A DNA stretch of 64,000 nucleotides from Trujillonella endophytica (GTDB taxonomy: Bacteria > Actinomycetota > Actinomycetes > Mycobacteriales > Geodermatophilaceae): contig NZ_JABGCI010000001.1 of the NCBI RefSeq assembly GCF_019799905.1, forward strand, positions 992,001-1,056,000, read 5' to 3'. Position numbers and translations under genes: made by a program. Below, one piece after another: positions 21,107 through 31,500 of this stretch. Under the pieces are notes generated by a model. The model was given only the letters and a program-made list of their open reading frames with translations. It searched no databases and was not told where the DNA came from. The stretch's first letter is position 1; each line of letters begins with the position of its first letter.

Positions 21107-22471
21107 GTGGGTGACCTGCGCTCGATCATCAAGGCGTACGACGTCCGCGGTGTGGTGCCCGACCAGTGGGACGAGTCCGTCGCCCGCCGCATCGGCGCAG
21201 CCTTCGCCGAGTTCGTCCGCACCGAGAGCGGGGCGAGCGCCGTCGTCACCGCCCACGACATGCGCGACTCGTCGGTGCCCCTGTCGCGCGCCTTCGCAGA
21301 GGGGGTCCTCGCCCGCGGCGTCGACGTCGTCGAGGCCGGGCTGGGCTCGACCGACCTCCTCTACTTCGCGGCCGGATCGCTGGACATCCCCGGCGCGATG
21401 TTCACCGCCAGTCACAACCCGGCCCAGTACAACGGCATCAAGATGTGCCGCGCGGGGGCCGCGCCGATCGGCCAGGAGTCGGGGCTGGTCACCATCCGCG
21501 AGTGGGCCGAGCGCGACGCCTACGACCGCGCGCCCGACCGGCAGGCGACCATCGGCCAGCGCGACCTGCTGTCGGAGTACGCCCAGCACCTGCGCTCGCT
21601 CGTCGACCTCTCCACGATCCGTCGGCTGCGGGTCGTCGTCGACGCCGGCAACGGCATGGGCGGGCACACCGTGCCGGTCGTGCTCGCCGGGCTCCCGCTG
21701 GACGTCGTCCCGATGTACTTCGAGCTCGACGGCAGCTTTCCCAACCACGAGGCCAACCCGCTGGACCCGGCGAACCTCGTCGACCTCCAGGCGGCCGTCG
21801 TGCGGGAGGGTGCCGACATCGGGCTGGCCTTCGACGGCGACGCCGACCGGGTGTTCGTCGTCGACGAGCGCGGTGAGCCGGTGAGTCCCTCGGCGATCAC
21901 CGCACTGGTGGCGGTGCGGGAGCTGGCCAAGGGCCGCGGGACGACGATCATCCACAACCTGATCACCTCGCGGGCCGTGCCGGAGATCGTCCGCGAGCAC
22001 GGCGGGGAGCCGGTGCGCACCCGCGTCGGGCACTCGTTCATCAAGGCCGAGATGGCCCGCACCGACGCCGTCTTCGGCGGCGAGCACTCGGCCCACTACT
22101 ACTTCCGCGACTTCTGGCGGGCGGACACCGGCATGCTCGCCGCGATGCACGTGCTGGCCGCCCTCGGCGAGCAGGGCCGACCGCTGTCGGAGCTGACCGC
22201 CGCCTACAGCCGGTACGCCGCGTCCGGGGAGATCAACTCCACGGTGGCGGACGCGGCGGCCCGTACGGCGGAGGTGCGCGCGGCCTACGAGGACGCTGAG
22301 GGGGTCACGGTCGACGAGCTCGACGGGCTGACCGTCGAGTTGCCCGACGGGTCGTGGTTCAACCTGCGGGCCAGCAACACCGAGCCGCTGCTGCGGCTCA
22401 ACGTCGAGGCGCCGGATGCCGCCACGATGGAACGGCTACGGGACCGAGTACTGGAGATGGTGCGCGCATGA
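21107..22471 (+). CDS. manB: Phosphomannomutase/phosphoglucomutase
   Basis: Interconverts mannose-6-P and mannose-1-P for GDP-mannose synthesis. The 454-residue alpha-D-phosphohexomutase has all four loops: the phosphoserine loop FTASHNPAQYNGIK, the metal loop FDGDADR, the sugar loop GGEHSAHYYF, and the phosphate loop RASNTEPLLRLN. The start is ambiguous. GTG 21107 aligns with the family start (GDLRSIIKAYDVRG). GTG 21059 follows TAAGAT by 8 nt and could be a leaderless start adding 16 residues. The stop overlaps the next gene (ATGA), starting a manB-trm112-tobH operon. Confidence 0.93.
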   Translation: MGDLRSIIKAYDVRGVVPDQWDESVARRIGAAFAEFVRTESGASAVVTAHDMRDSSVPLSRAFAEGVLARGVDVVEAGLGSTDLLYFAAGSLDIPGAMFTASHNPAQYNGIKMCRAGAAPIGQESGLVTIREWAERDAYDRAPDRQATIGQRDLLSEYAQHLRSLVDLSTIRRLRVVVDAGNGMGGHTVPVVLAGLPLDVVPMYFELDGSFPNHEANPLDPANLVDLQAAVVREGADIGLAFDGDADRVFVVDERGEPVSPSAITALVAVRELAKGRGTTIIHNLITSRAVPEIVREHGGEPVRTRVGHSFIKAEMARTDAVFGGEHSAHYYFRDFWRADTGMLAAMHVLAALGEQGRPLSELTAAYSRYAASGEINSTVADAAARTAEVRAAYEDAEGVTVDELDGLTVELPDGSWFNLRASNTEPLLRLNVEAPDAATMERLRDRVLEMVRA

Positions 22472-22674
22472 CCGCAACGACCGGACCGCTGGGCCTGGAC
22501 CCCGCGCTGCTGGAGATCCTCGCCTGCCCCGACACCCACCACAGCCCGCTGACGGTGGACGAGGCCGCGAGCGAGCTGCTGTGCACCACCTGCGACCGGG
22601 CGTTCCCCGTCCGCGACGGCATCCCGGTGCTGCTGCTCGACGAGGCGCGCCACCGGGGGACCCCCGGCGCATGA
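22468..22674 (+). CDS. Trm112-family zinc-ribbon protein
   Basis: 68-residue protein with LLEILACPDTHHSPL and ELLCTTCDRAFPVRDGIPVLL, the Trm112/YcaR pattern. The zinc-ribbon cysteines are reduced: one Cys in the first knuckle and CxxC in the second. Relatives act as small stabilising partners of methyltransferases or other enzymes. Overlaps manB upstream and the TobH-like gene downstream, both by ATGA. Confidence 0.85.
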   Translation: MTATTGPLGLDPALLEILACPDTHHSPLTVDEAASELLCTTCDRAFPVRDGIPVLLLDEARHRGTPGA

Positions 22675-23816
22675 CCTCTCCCGAGCTGGCCGAGGAGGTC
22701 TTCGACGACCTGGAGGTGCTGCGCGCCCGCGACCCGCGCGGGCTGCTGCCCGCCGTCGCCGGTGCCGGTGCTCAGGTCAGGGAGACCGCACGGCTGACGG
22801 AGGAGGCCGGGCTGGCGCGGATCGCCGAGGGCGGGCGTCCGCGCGGACTGGTCATCGTGGCGCGCCGCGAGGGTGCGGTGGCGGCCTCGGTGCTGCGCGC
22901 GCTGCTCGGCCCGGCCAGCCCGGTGACCGTCGACGTCGTCCCCGGGCCGGACCTGCCGGTGTGGACCGGGCCGACCGACATCGCGGTCGTCGCCACCCGG
23001 ACCGGCGCGGGCCGCTACGCCGTCGCTCCTGCCTACGAGGCCGCCCGCCGCGGCGTCACGCTGGTCGGCATCGGCGCGGAGGACGCCCCGCTGCGCGCCG
23101 CCTGTTCGACGGCCCGCGCTCCCTACGTGCCGCTGCCGGGCTCACGCGTGCAGCACGCCACGCTGTGGTCGCTGCTGACGCCCCTGCTCAAGCTCTCCAC
23201 GGAGCTGGGCCTGCTGCCGGCGCAGACGGCGGACCTCGAGGCCATCGCCGCGGCGCTGGACGAGGTGGCGCAGGAGTGCGGGCCGGCGCAGGAGTCCTTC
23301 GTGAACCCCGCCAAGACGCTGGCCCTCGAGCTGCTGGACGCCCTGCCGGTCATCGCCGCCGAGGGGCCGCTGGCCGGTGCGGCCGCGGCCCGGGTCGCCG
23401 ACCAGCTCGAGACGCTCGCCGGCCTGCCGGTCACGACCTTCCGGCTGCCCGACCAGCGGGTGGCCGCCCGGGCGGTGCTCGGCGGCCCGCTGGCGCCACG
23501 GGACGGCCAGGACGACTTCTTCCGCGACCGCGAGGAGGAGTCCGGCAGGCGGCTACGGCTGCTGACCATCCGCGACACCGACGCCGGCGAGCACGACGGC
23601 CACGGCGAGCGCGAGCCGCGGTCGGCGGCCGAGGCGATGCACGAGGTGCTGCGCACCGCCGCCACCTCGAACGTCCCCGTGAGCGGGCTGGCCGAGCACG
23701 GTGACCTCGAGCGGTACGGGCGCATGTGCCGCCTGGCCCGGCAACTCGCCGTCGCCGACTTCAGTGCGGTCTACCTCGCGCTCGCCCTCGACCAGGAGCG
23801 GGCCCTGCGGGCCTGA
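22671..23816 (+). CDS. TobH/SIS-type phosphosugar isomerase-like protein
   Basis: 381-residue protein resembling the actinobacterial TobH-like family (Rv3256c position), related to bifunctional phosphoglucose/phosphomannose isomerases with SIS folds. Seen: PRGLVIVARREGAVAASVLRALLG, a TDIAVVATRTGAGRY...AYEAARRGVTLVGIGAEDAPL SIS-like core, FVNPAKTLALELLDALPVI, and a C-terminal EAMHEVLRTAATSNVP...YLALALDQE region. Catalytic residues are not obvious. Tight overlap with manB and trm112 implies a role linked to mannose metabolism. That role is inference. Confidence 0.75.
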   Translation: MTSPELAEEVFDDLEVLRARDPRGLLPAVAGAGAQVRETARLTEEAGLARIAEGGRPRGLVIVARREGAVAASVLRALLGPASPVTVDVVPGPDLPVWTGPTDIAVVATRTGAGRYAVAPAYEAARRGVTLVGIGAEDAPLRAACSTARAPYVPLPGSRVQHATLWSLLTPLLKLSTELGLLPAQTADLEAIAAALDEVAQECGPAQESFVNPAKTLALELLDALPVIAAEGPLAGAAAARVADQLETLAGLPVTTFRLPDQRVAARAVLGGPLAPRDGQDDFFRDREEESGRRLRLLTIRDTDAGEHDGHGEREPRSAAEAMHEVLRTAATSNVPVSGLAEHGDLERYGRMCRLARQLAVADFSAVYLALALDQERALRA

Positions 23817-23897
23817 CACCCGGTCGCGGGACGGCGCCGGACGCAGCACCATCGACGAGAACGGCAGACGACTGCCGGACGAGCGGAGGGACATCCC

Positions 23898-24845
23898 GTG
23901 GCGGGTGGACTGGCAGCCCTGTTGGACGACGTGGCGACGCTGACGCGCGCGGCCGCGGCCTCGATCGACGACATCGGCGCCGCCGCTGCGAAGGCGAGCG
24001 CCAAGGCCGCCGGCGTCGTGGTCGACGACACCGCGGTGACGCCGCAGTACGTGCGCGGGCTGGCCGCCGAGCGCGAGGTCCCCATCGTCGTGCGCATCGC
24101 CAAGGGGTCGCTGCGCAACAAGCTGCTGTTCATCCTGCCGGCGATCATGCTGCTCAGTCAGTTCGCCGGGGGCCTGCTCACCCCGCTGCTCATGGTCGGC
24201 GCCTGCTACCTCTGCTACGAGGGCGCGGAGAAGGTGTGGGAGAAGGTCAGCGGGCACTCCCACGGGCACGGCTCGGACGACGGCGAGCTCAAGGACGAGG
24301 ACACGATCGTCAAGGGCGCCGTGCGCACCGACTTCATCCTCTCCGCCGAGATCATGGTGATCTCGCTGAACGAGGTGGACCAGGAGCCGTTCGTGGCCCG
24401 GTTGGCGACGCTGATCGTCGTCGCGATCGGCATCACGGTCCTGGTGTACGGCGTCGTCGCGGGCATCGTGAAGATGGACGACGCCGGGCTGCGGCTCTCC
24501 CAGCAGAAGAGCGGCGGGGTGGCCGCCTTCGGGCGCGGCCTGGTCAAGGGGATGCCCCGGCTGCTCACCGCGCTCACGGTGATCGGGACCGCCGCGATGC
24601 TCTGGGTCGGTGGTCACATCCTGCTGGTCGGCACGGACGAGCTGGGCTGGCACGCGCCGTACGAGATCGTGCACCACCTGGAGGAGCCGGCGCACGACGC
24701 CACCGGCGCGTTCGGCGGCGTGGTGGGCTGGCTGGTCAACACCTTCGCCAGCGCGATCATCGGCCTGGTCGTCGGCGCGGTGCTCGTGATGATCGTGACC
24801 CTCGTGCTCCGGCTGCGGAAGAAGAAGCAGCCGGCGCACCACTGA
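23898..24845 (+). CDS. DUF808 (YedI-like) inner-membrane protein
   Basis: 315-residue conserved membrane protein of unknown function. The N-terminus AGGLAALLDDVATLTRAAAASIDDIGAAAAKASAKAAGVVVDD and the following VTPQYVRGL...RELP-like segment are diagnostic of DUF808. Four or five hydrophobic helices follow (LLFILPAIMLLSQFAGGLL; LIVVAIGITVLVYGVVAGIV; AMLWVGGHILLVG; IIGLVVGAVLVMIVTLVL), and the protein ends in a basic tail. Starts at GTG 23898 after GGAGGGACA. An 81-bp gap separates it from the TobH-like gene. Confidence 0.88.
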   Translation: MAGGLAALLDDVATLTRAAAASIDDIGAAAAKASAKAAGVVVDDTAVTPQYVRGLAAEREVPIVVRIAKGSLRNKLLFILPAIMLLSQFAGGLLTPLLMVGACYLCYEGAEKVWEKVSGHSHGHGSDDGELKDEDTIVKGAVRTDFILSAEIMVISLNEVDQEPFVARLATLIVVAIGITVLVYGVVAGIVKMDDAGLRLSQQKSGGVAAFGRGLVKGMPRLLTALTVIGTAAMLWVGGHILLVGTDELGWHAPYEIVHHLEEPAHDATGAFGGVVGWLVNTFASAIIGLVVGAVLVMIVTLVLRLRKKKQPAHH

Positions 24846-24887
24846 GGCGCGCGGCCCGGGGACGCCGCCGTCAGGGACAGTGGGGAC

Positions 24888-26684
24888 ATGGAACGGGGAG
24901 TCACCGACCGCACGCTGCTGTCGCCGGAGCGCCGGCGCGCCGACCGGGCCCGACTGGTCGACGGCGTGGCCGACGTCCTGGTCATCGGGGGTGGCGTCAC
25001 CGGCGCGGGTGCGGCCCTGGACGCGGCCAGCCGGGGCCTGTCCGTGGGGCTGCTCGAGGCCCGCGACTGGGCGGCCGGCACCTCGAGCCGCTCCAGCAAG
25101 CTGATCCACGGCGGACTGCGCTACCTGGAGCAGCTGGCCTTCCCGCTGGTGCACGAGGCGCTGCAGGAGCGGTCCCGGCTCGTCTCGACCATCGCCCCGC
25201 ACCTGGTCCGGCCGCTGCCCTTCCTCCTGCCGCTGACCGCGCCGGTCTGGCAGCGCGCGTACTACGGCGCCGGCGTCGCCCTGTACGACGCGCTCGGCGC
25301 CGCGCTGACCGCCGACCGCGGCGTCCCCACCCACCGGCACCTGTCCCGGCGCGCGGCCCTCGCCGAGTTCCCCGGCCTGCGCCGCAACGCGATCCGGGGC
25401 GCGATCCGCTACTGGGACGCCCAGGTCGACGACGCCCGGCACACCCTCGCCGTCGTCCGGACGGCGGCCGGCTACGGGGCGGCGGCCCTGTCCAGCGCCC
25501 GCGTCACGAGCCTGCTCCGCGACGGCGAGGGCCCGGACGCCCCGGTGATCGGCGTGCGCGTGGCCGACCTCACCGACGGGTCCTCGTTCGTCGTCCGGGC
25601 GCGCAGCGTCATCGCCGCCACGGGCGTGTGGAGCGACGACGTGGGCGAGATGCTCGGCGACGCGGCGCCCAGCCTGCGGGTGCGCGCCAGCAAGGGCGTC
25701 CACCTGGTCGTGCCGCGCGACGCCATCGACGGCGGGGAGTTCGCCCGCGGCGCGTCCGGTGGGGTGGCGACCGGTGGGGGACCGGACGAGCAGCGCCCCG
25801 GGCTGATCCTCCGGACGCCGACCAGCGTGCTGTTCGTCATCCCCTGGGGCGAGCAGTGGATCGTCGGCACCACCGACACCCCCTGGCGGCTCGACCGCGA
25901 CCACCCCGCGGCCAGCAGCGCGGACATCGCCTACCTGCTGGGCCAGGTCAACCAGGTGCTGGCCAGACCGCTCACCCCCGACCGGATCATCGGCGTCTAC
26001 GCCGGCCTGCGACCCCTGCTGGCCGGCGAGGCCGACCAGACCAGCCGGCTGTCCCGGGAGCACGCGGTGGTCACCCCCGCGCCGGGGCTGGTCCTGGTGG
26101 CCGGCGGCAAGTACACGACCTATCGGGTGATGGCGGCCGACGCCGTCGACGCGGCCACCGTCGGCCTGCCCGGTGTCGCGGAGTCGCGGACGGCGCACCT
26201 GCCGCTGGTCGGGGCGCACCGCTGGACCGCCGTGAAGGACGCCGCCCCCGATCTCGCAGCCGCGGCCGGGCTGCCCGAGGAGACGGTCGCCCGGCTGCTG
26301 CAGCGGCACGGCGACCAGGTCGGCGCGGTGCTCGCCCTGGCGGCCGGCGATCCCGAGCTCGCCCGTCCGCTGCCCGGCGCGCCCGCGCACCTGGCTGCCG
26401 AGGTGGTGCACGCGGTCACCGCCGAGGGGGCCCTCCACCTGGACGACGTCCTGACCCGGCGCACCCGGGTGTCGATCACCACCCCGCACCGCGGCACGGA
26501 GTCCGCGCCGGCCGTGGCCGCGCTCATGGCGGCGGTCCTCGGCTGGGACGCCGAGCGGACCGAGCGCGAGGTGGCGCACTACGAGGCCCGGGTGGCCGCC
26601 GAGCGGGAGTCGCAGCGGATGCCCGACGACCGCACCGCCGACGCAGCGCGGCTCGGGGCCCGCGACGTGCGCGCCGCCGTGTGA
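24888..26684 (+). CDS. glpD: Glycerol-3-phosphate dehydrogenase (FAD, aerobic type)
   Basis: Membrane-associated flavoprotein that oxidises glycerol-3-P to dihydroxyacetone-P and feeds quinones. The 598-residue protein has VLVIGGGVTGAGAALDAASRG (FAD Rossmann, about 29-49), TSSRSSKLIHGGLRYLE (family signature), WGEQWIVGTTDTPW, and VAGGKYTTYRVMAADAVD near the cap domain, followed by the C-terminal helical domain. A GACAGT hexamer precedes the ATG by 6 nt. No glpF or glpK is adjacent. Confidence 0.95.
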   Translation: MERGVTDRTLLSPERRRADRARLVDGVADVLVIGGGVTGAGAALDAASRGLSVGLLEARDWAAGTSSRSSKLIHGGLRYLEQLAFPLVHEALQERSRLVSTIAPHLVRPLPFLLPLTAPVWQRAYYGAGVALYDALGAALTADRGVPTHRHLSRRAALAEFPGLRRNAIRGAIRYWDAQVDDARHTLAVVRTAAGYGAAALSSARVTSLLRDGEGPDAPVIGVRVADLTDGSSFVVRARSVIAATGVWSDDVGEMLGDAAPSLRVRASKGVHLVVPRDAIDGGEFARGASGGVATGGGPDEQRPGLILRTPTSVLFVIPWGEQWIVGTTDTPWRLDRDHPAASSADIAYLLGQVNQVLARPLTPDRIIGVYAGLRPLLAGEADQTSRLSREHAVVTPAPGLVLVAGGKYTTYRVMAADAVDAATVGLPGVAESRTAHLPLVGAHRWTAVKDAAPDLAAAAGLPEETVARLLQRHGDQVGAVLALAAGDPELARPLPGAPAHLAAEVVHAVTAEGALHLDDVLTRRTRVSITTPHRGTESAPAVAALMAAVLGWDAERTEREVAHYEARVAAERESQRMPDDRTADAARLGARDVRAAV

Positions 26685-26766
26685 GGTCCTCCGAACGGGC
26701 GATTCGCCGGACGGCCGCGCGGGCTAGAAAGCTCAGGTGCCCAACTCGCCGGTAACCTCCTCGACG

Positions 26767-27942
26767 ATGTGGCACCTCACCAGCAACGTGCGTCACTACC
26801 CATGGGGCAGCCACACCGTCATCCCGGAGCTGCTGGGCCGGCCGAGTCCCGCCGACCAGCCGCACGCCGAGTTGTGGATGGGTGCCCACCCGGACCTCCC
26901 CAGCCTGCTGGCCGACGGTCGCCCGCTGGACAAGGCGATCGTCGAGGACCCGGACCGGCTGCTCGGGAACGCGGTGGTCGAGCGGTTCGGCACGCGGCTG
27001 CCGTTCCTGATGAAGGTGCTGGCCGCCGAGTCGCCGCTGTCGCTGCAGGCGCACCCCACCATCGAGCAGGCCATGGCCGGCTACGCGGCCGAGGACGCCG
27101 CCGGCATCCCGCACGACGACCCGGCCCGCACCTTCAAGGACCCCTGGCACAAGCCCGAGCTGCTGCTGGCGCTGACGACCTTCGAGGCGCTCTGCGGGTT
27201 CCGACCGGTCGAGGAGTCGCTGCACTGCCTGGCGAAGCTGCAGCTGCCCGAGCTCAAGCCGACGATCGCCGCGCTGGCCCGCGGTGGCCTGCGCGCCGCC
27301 ATCCCGCAGCTCATCGCGTTGTCGGGCAAGCGGCGCACGCACCTGGTGGGGGCCGTCGCCGGCCGGGCCCGCCAGTTCGTCGCGGCGGCCGACCCCGAGT
27401 TCATCAACACCTACCAGTGGGCCGCCCGGCTCGCGGAGGCCTACCCGGGCGACCCGGGCGTGGTCATCTCGCTGATGTGCAACCACCTGAAACTGGCGCC
27501 CGGTGAGGCGGTCTTCCTGCCCGCAGGCAACCTGCACGCCTACCTGGCCGGCGCCGGTGTGGAGGTCATGGCCAGCTCGGACAACGTGCTGCGCGGCGGC
27601 CTGACCCGCAAGCACGTCGACCTGGCCGCGCTGATCGAGGTGCTCGACTTCACCGACGGCCGGGTGCCGGTGCTCCACCCCGTGCTCGGGCCCGGCGGGC
27701 TGCGCTACCCCGTGCCGGTCGAGGACTTCGACCTCACCCGGTGCCAGCTCGACCACCAGGCCGGCAGCCTCGGCACCGCCGGGCCGCAGGTGCTGCTGTG
27801 CACCGAGGGCGAGGCGGTGCTGTCCTCCGGGGGCGACGAGCTGGTGCTGCGCCGCGGCGAGTCGGCCTTCGTGCCGGCGGGGGAGCCGGTGACGGCCCGG
27901 GGGCCCGCCGTCCTCTACCGGACGACCACGAACCTGCGCTGA
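26767..27942 (+). CDS. manA: Mannose-6-phosphate isomerase, class I
   Basis: Zinc enzyme that converts fructose-6-P to mannose-6-P, the entry to GDP-mannose. The 391-residue protein opens with NVRHYPWGSHTVIPELLG. It has the zinc ligands in SLQAHPT (Gln, His), HKPELLLAL (Glu) and AGNLHAYL (His), and the family signature LPAGNLHAYLAGAGVEVMASSDNVLRGGLT region. I choose ATG 26767; the frame is open to 26737. TAACCT (26753-26758) ends 8 nt before the ATG. Confidence 0.95.
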   Translation: MWHLTSNVRHYPWGSHTVIPELLGRPSPADQPHAELWMGAHPDLPSLLADGRPLDKAIVEDPDRLLGNAVVERFGTRLPFLMKVLAAESPLSLQAHPTIEQAMAGYAAEDAAGIPHDDPARTFKDPWHKPELLLALTTFEALCGFRPVEESLHCLAKLQLPELKPTIAALARGGLRAAIPQLIALSGKRRTHLVGAVAGRARQFVAAADPEFINTYQWAARLAEAYPGDPGVVISLMCNHLKLAPGEAVFLPAGNLHAYLAGAGVEVMASSDNVLRGGLTRKHVDLAALIEVLDFTDGRVPVLHPVLGPGGLRYPVPVEDFDLTRCQLDHQAGSLGTAGPQVLLCTEGEAVLSSGGDELVLRRGESAFVPAGEPVTARGPAVLYRTTTNLR

Positions 27943-27993
27943 GCCCCGCGTGGCTCCCCGGGAGCGGGGAGTTCCGGACCTAGCGTCCACCCC

Positions 27994-28881
27994 GTGTCCT
28001 CCCGGCGGCCGTTCCGCCCGGTCCGCACGCTGACCGCGGCCCTCGTCGCGGTCGCCGTCCTCGGCGGGTGTGAGGTCACCTACGGCAGCGACACCGGCGG
28101 TGCCGGCGGCACCGACGACGCGATCGAGGCCGCCCGGCCGGACACGGCGCTGGCCGCGCTGGGCGAGCTCGAGGTCCGCGGGCGGGCGCCGACCACCGGC
28201 TACGACCGCGACGAGTTCGGCGCCGGCTGGGTCGACACCGACCACAACGGCTGCGACACCCGCAACGACGTCCTCGCCCGGGACCTGACCGGCGAGCGGT
28301 TCGAGCCGGGCACCCGCGACTGCGTCGTCGTCTCCGGGACCCTCGCCGATCCGTACTCGGGCACCACCATCGAGTTCCGGCGCGGCCAGGACACCAGCGA
28401 CGACGTGCAGATCGACCACGTCGTGGCGCTGTCGGACGCCTGGCAGAAGGGCGCGCAGGGCTGGGACGCCGAGACGCGGGTCGCCTTCGCCAACGACCCG
28501 CTCAACCTGCTGGCCGTCGACGGCCCGCTCAACCAGCAGAAGGGCGACGGCGACGCGGCCACCTGGCTGCCGCCCGACCGCGGCTACCGCTGCGCCTACG
28601 TCGCCCGGCAGGTCGCGGTGAAGCTCGACCACGGGCTGTGGATGACCGCCGCGGAGCGGGACGCCGTCGCCGGCGTGCTCGGCGCGTGCCCGGACGAGCC
28701 GCTGCCCGGCGGGGACGCCCCGGTGCCGGACACGCCCTCGGCGCCGGTCCCGGACGCCCCGGTCACCTACCCCGACTGCGCGGCGGTGCGCGCGGCCGGA
28801 GCTGCGCCGCTGCACCGCGGCGACCCCGGCTGGGACCCGGCCTTCGACGGGGACGGCGACGGCGTGGGCTGCGAGTCCTGA
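27994..28881 (+). CDS. Secreted lipoprotein with HNH (DUF1524) nuclease and Excalibur domains
   Basis: 295-residue exported protein. An N-terminal signal with lipobox VLGGC (Cys near residue 27) is followed by a GmrSD-C-terminal-type (DUF1524) nuclease domain: [47 protein letters not shown]. After a Pro-rich linker the protein ends with an Excalibur calcium-binding motif ([11 protein letters not shown]). Together this predicts a cell-surface or released DNase, used for nutrient scavenging or as a competence partner. TAGCGT lies 7 nt before the GTG start. Confidence 0.85.
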   Translation: MSSRRPFRPVRTLTAALVAVAVLGGCEVTYGSDTGGAGGTDDAIEAARPDTALAALGELEVRGRAPTTGYDRDEFGAGWVDTDHNGCDTRNDVLARDLTGERFEPGTRDCVVVSGTLADPYSGTTIEFRRGQDTSDDVQIDHVVALSDAWQKGAQGWDAETRVAFANDPLNLLAVDGPLNQQKGDGDAATWLPPDRGYRCAYVARQVAVKLDHGLWMTAAERDAVAGVLGACPDEPLPGGDAPVPDTPSAPVPDAPVTYPDCAAVRAAGAAPLHRGDPGWDPAFDGDGDGVGCES

Positions 28882-28890
28882 CGACCGGAC

Positions 28891-28916
28891 CGCCCCCGGG
28901 TTACCCTGGGGGCGGC
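28891..28916 (+). terminator. Terminator after the secreted nuclease gene
   Basis: CCGCCCCC-GGG-TTA-CCC-T-GGGGGCGG: an 11-bp GC stem with one bulge and a TTA loop, starting 10 bp after the stop codon. There is no U-tract. Confidence 0.65.
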
Positions 28917-28926
28917 ACGAGCCCCG

Positions 28927-28991
28927 CCGAGGCCTCGGCATGCTCGCTTCTCCCTGAACCCTGGACCCGCCGCGATCGTCGCGGCGGGCCG
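28927..28991 (+). promoter_or_regulatory. Structured leader upstream of sahH
   Basis: The 125-bp gap before sahH holds a 14-bp perfect palindrome (GCCGAGGCCTCGGC, about 28928-28941) and a hairpin with arms CCCGCCGCGA/TCGCGGCGGG around a TCG loop (about 28968-28990). The second ends just before the ribosome-binding region. It does not match the SAH riboswitch consensus as I know it. A regulatory role is inference. Confidence 0.35.
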
Positions 28992-29006
28992 TATCCCTGG
29001 AGCGAC

Positions 29007-30503
<1,497 letters not shown>

Positions 30504-30537
30504 GGTGGTCCCCGCCTCCCGCTGCCGCAGCTCGGCC

Positions 30538-30598
30538 GGCCCCCGTGCAGGGGCCCGTCGCGAGCCTGCGAGCGGCGGGGGGCACGGGGGTCCTTCTT
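30538..30598 (+). terminator. Terminator after sahH
   Basis: Outer arms GGCCCCCGTGC (30538-30548) and GCACGGGGGTCC (30582-30593) enclose an inner GC hairpin and are followed by TTCTTC. A strong two-tier stem-loop between sahH and mtrA. Confidence 0.7.
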
Positions 30599-30653
30599 CA
30601 TCCGACCGGGCGGGTGTCCGCGCCTTTCGGCTCGGACAGCGCAGAATGTCCCC

Positions 30654-31361
<708 letters not shown>

Positions 31362-31500
31362 GCGGACGGGCCCGTGAGCATCGCAGCGAGGGACGAGCGA
31401 GGAGCGGAACGGGCCGCGGGAGCGAACCGATGCGCACGAGCGACTCCGCCCCCGGCTCGGCTCCGTCGGGCGGGAGCGACCCGATCGGCACCGTGACCCG

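Noticed and set aside
23553..26579. 1008-codon minus-strand frame opposite the TobH, DUF808 and glpD genes
   Set aside because: No domain; composition typical of antisense GC-frame artefacts.
28927..28991. SAH riboswitch upstream of sahH
   Set aside because: Hairpins are present, but the conserved SAH-riboswitch core as I know it is not; left as a structured leader only.
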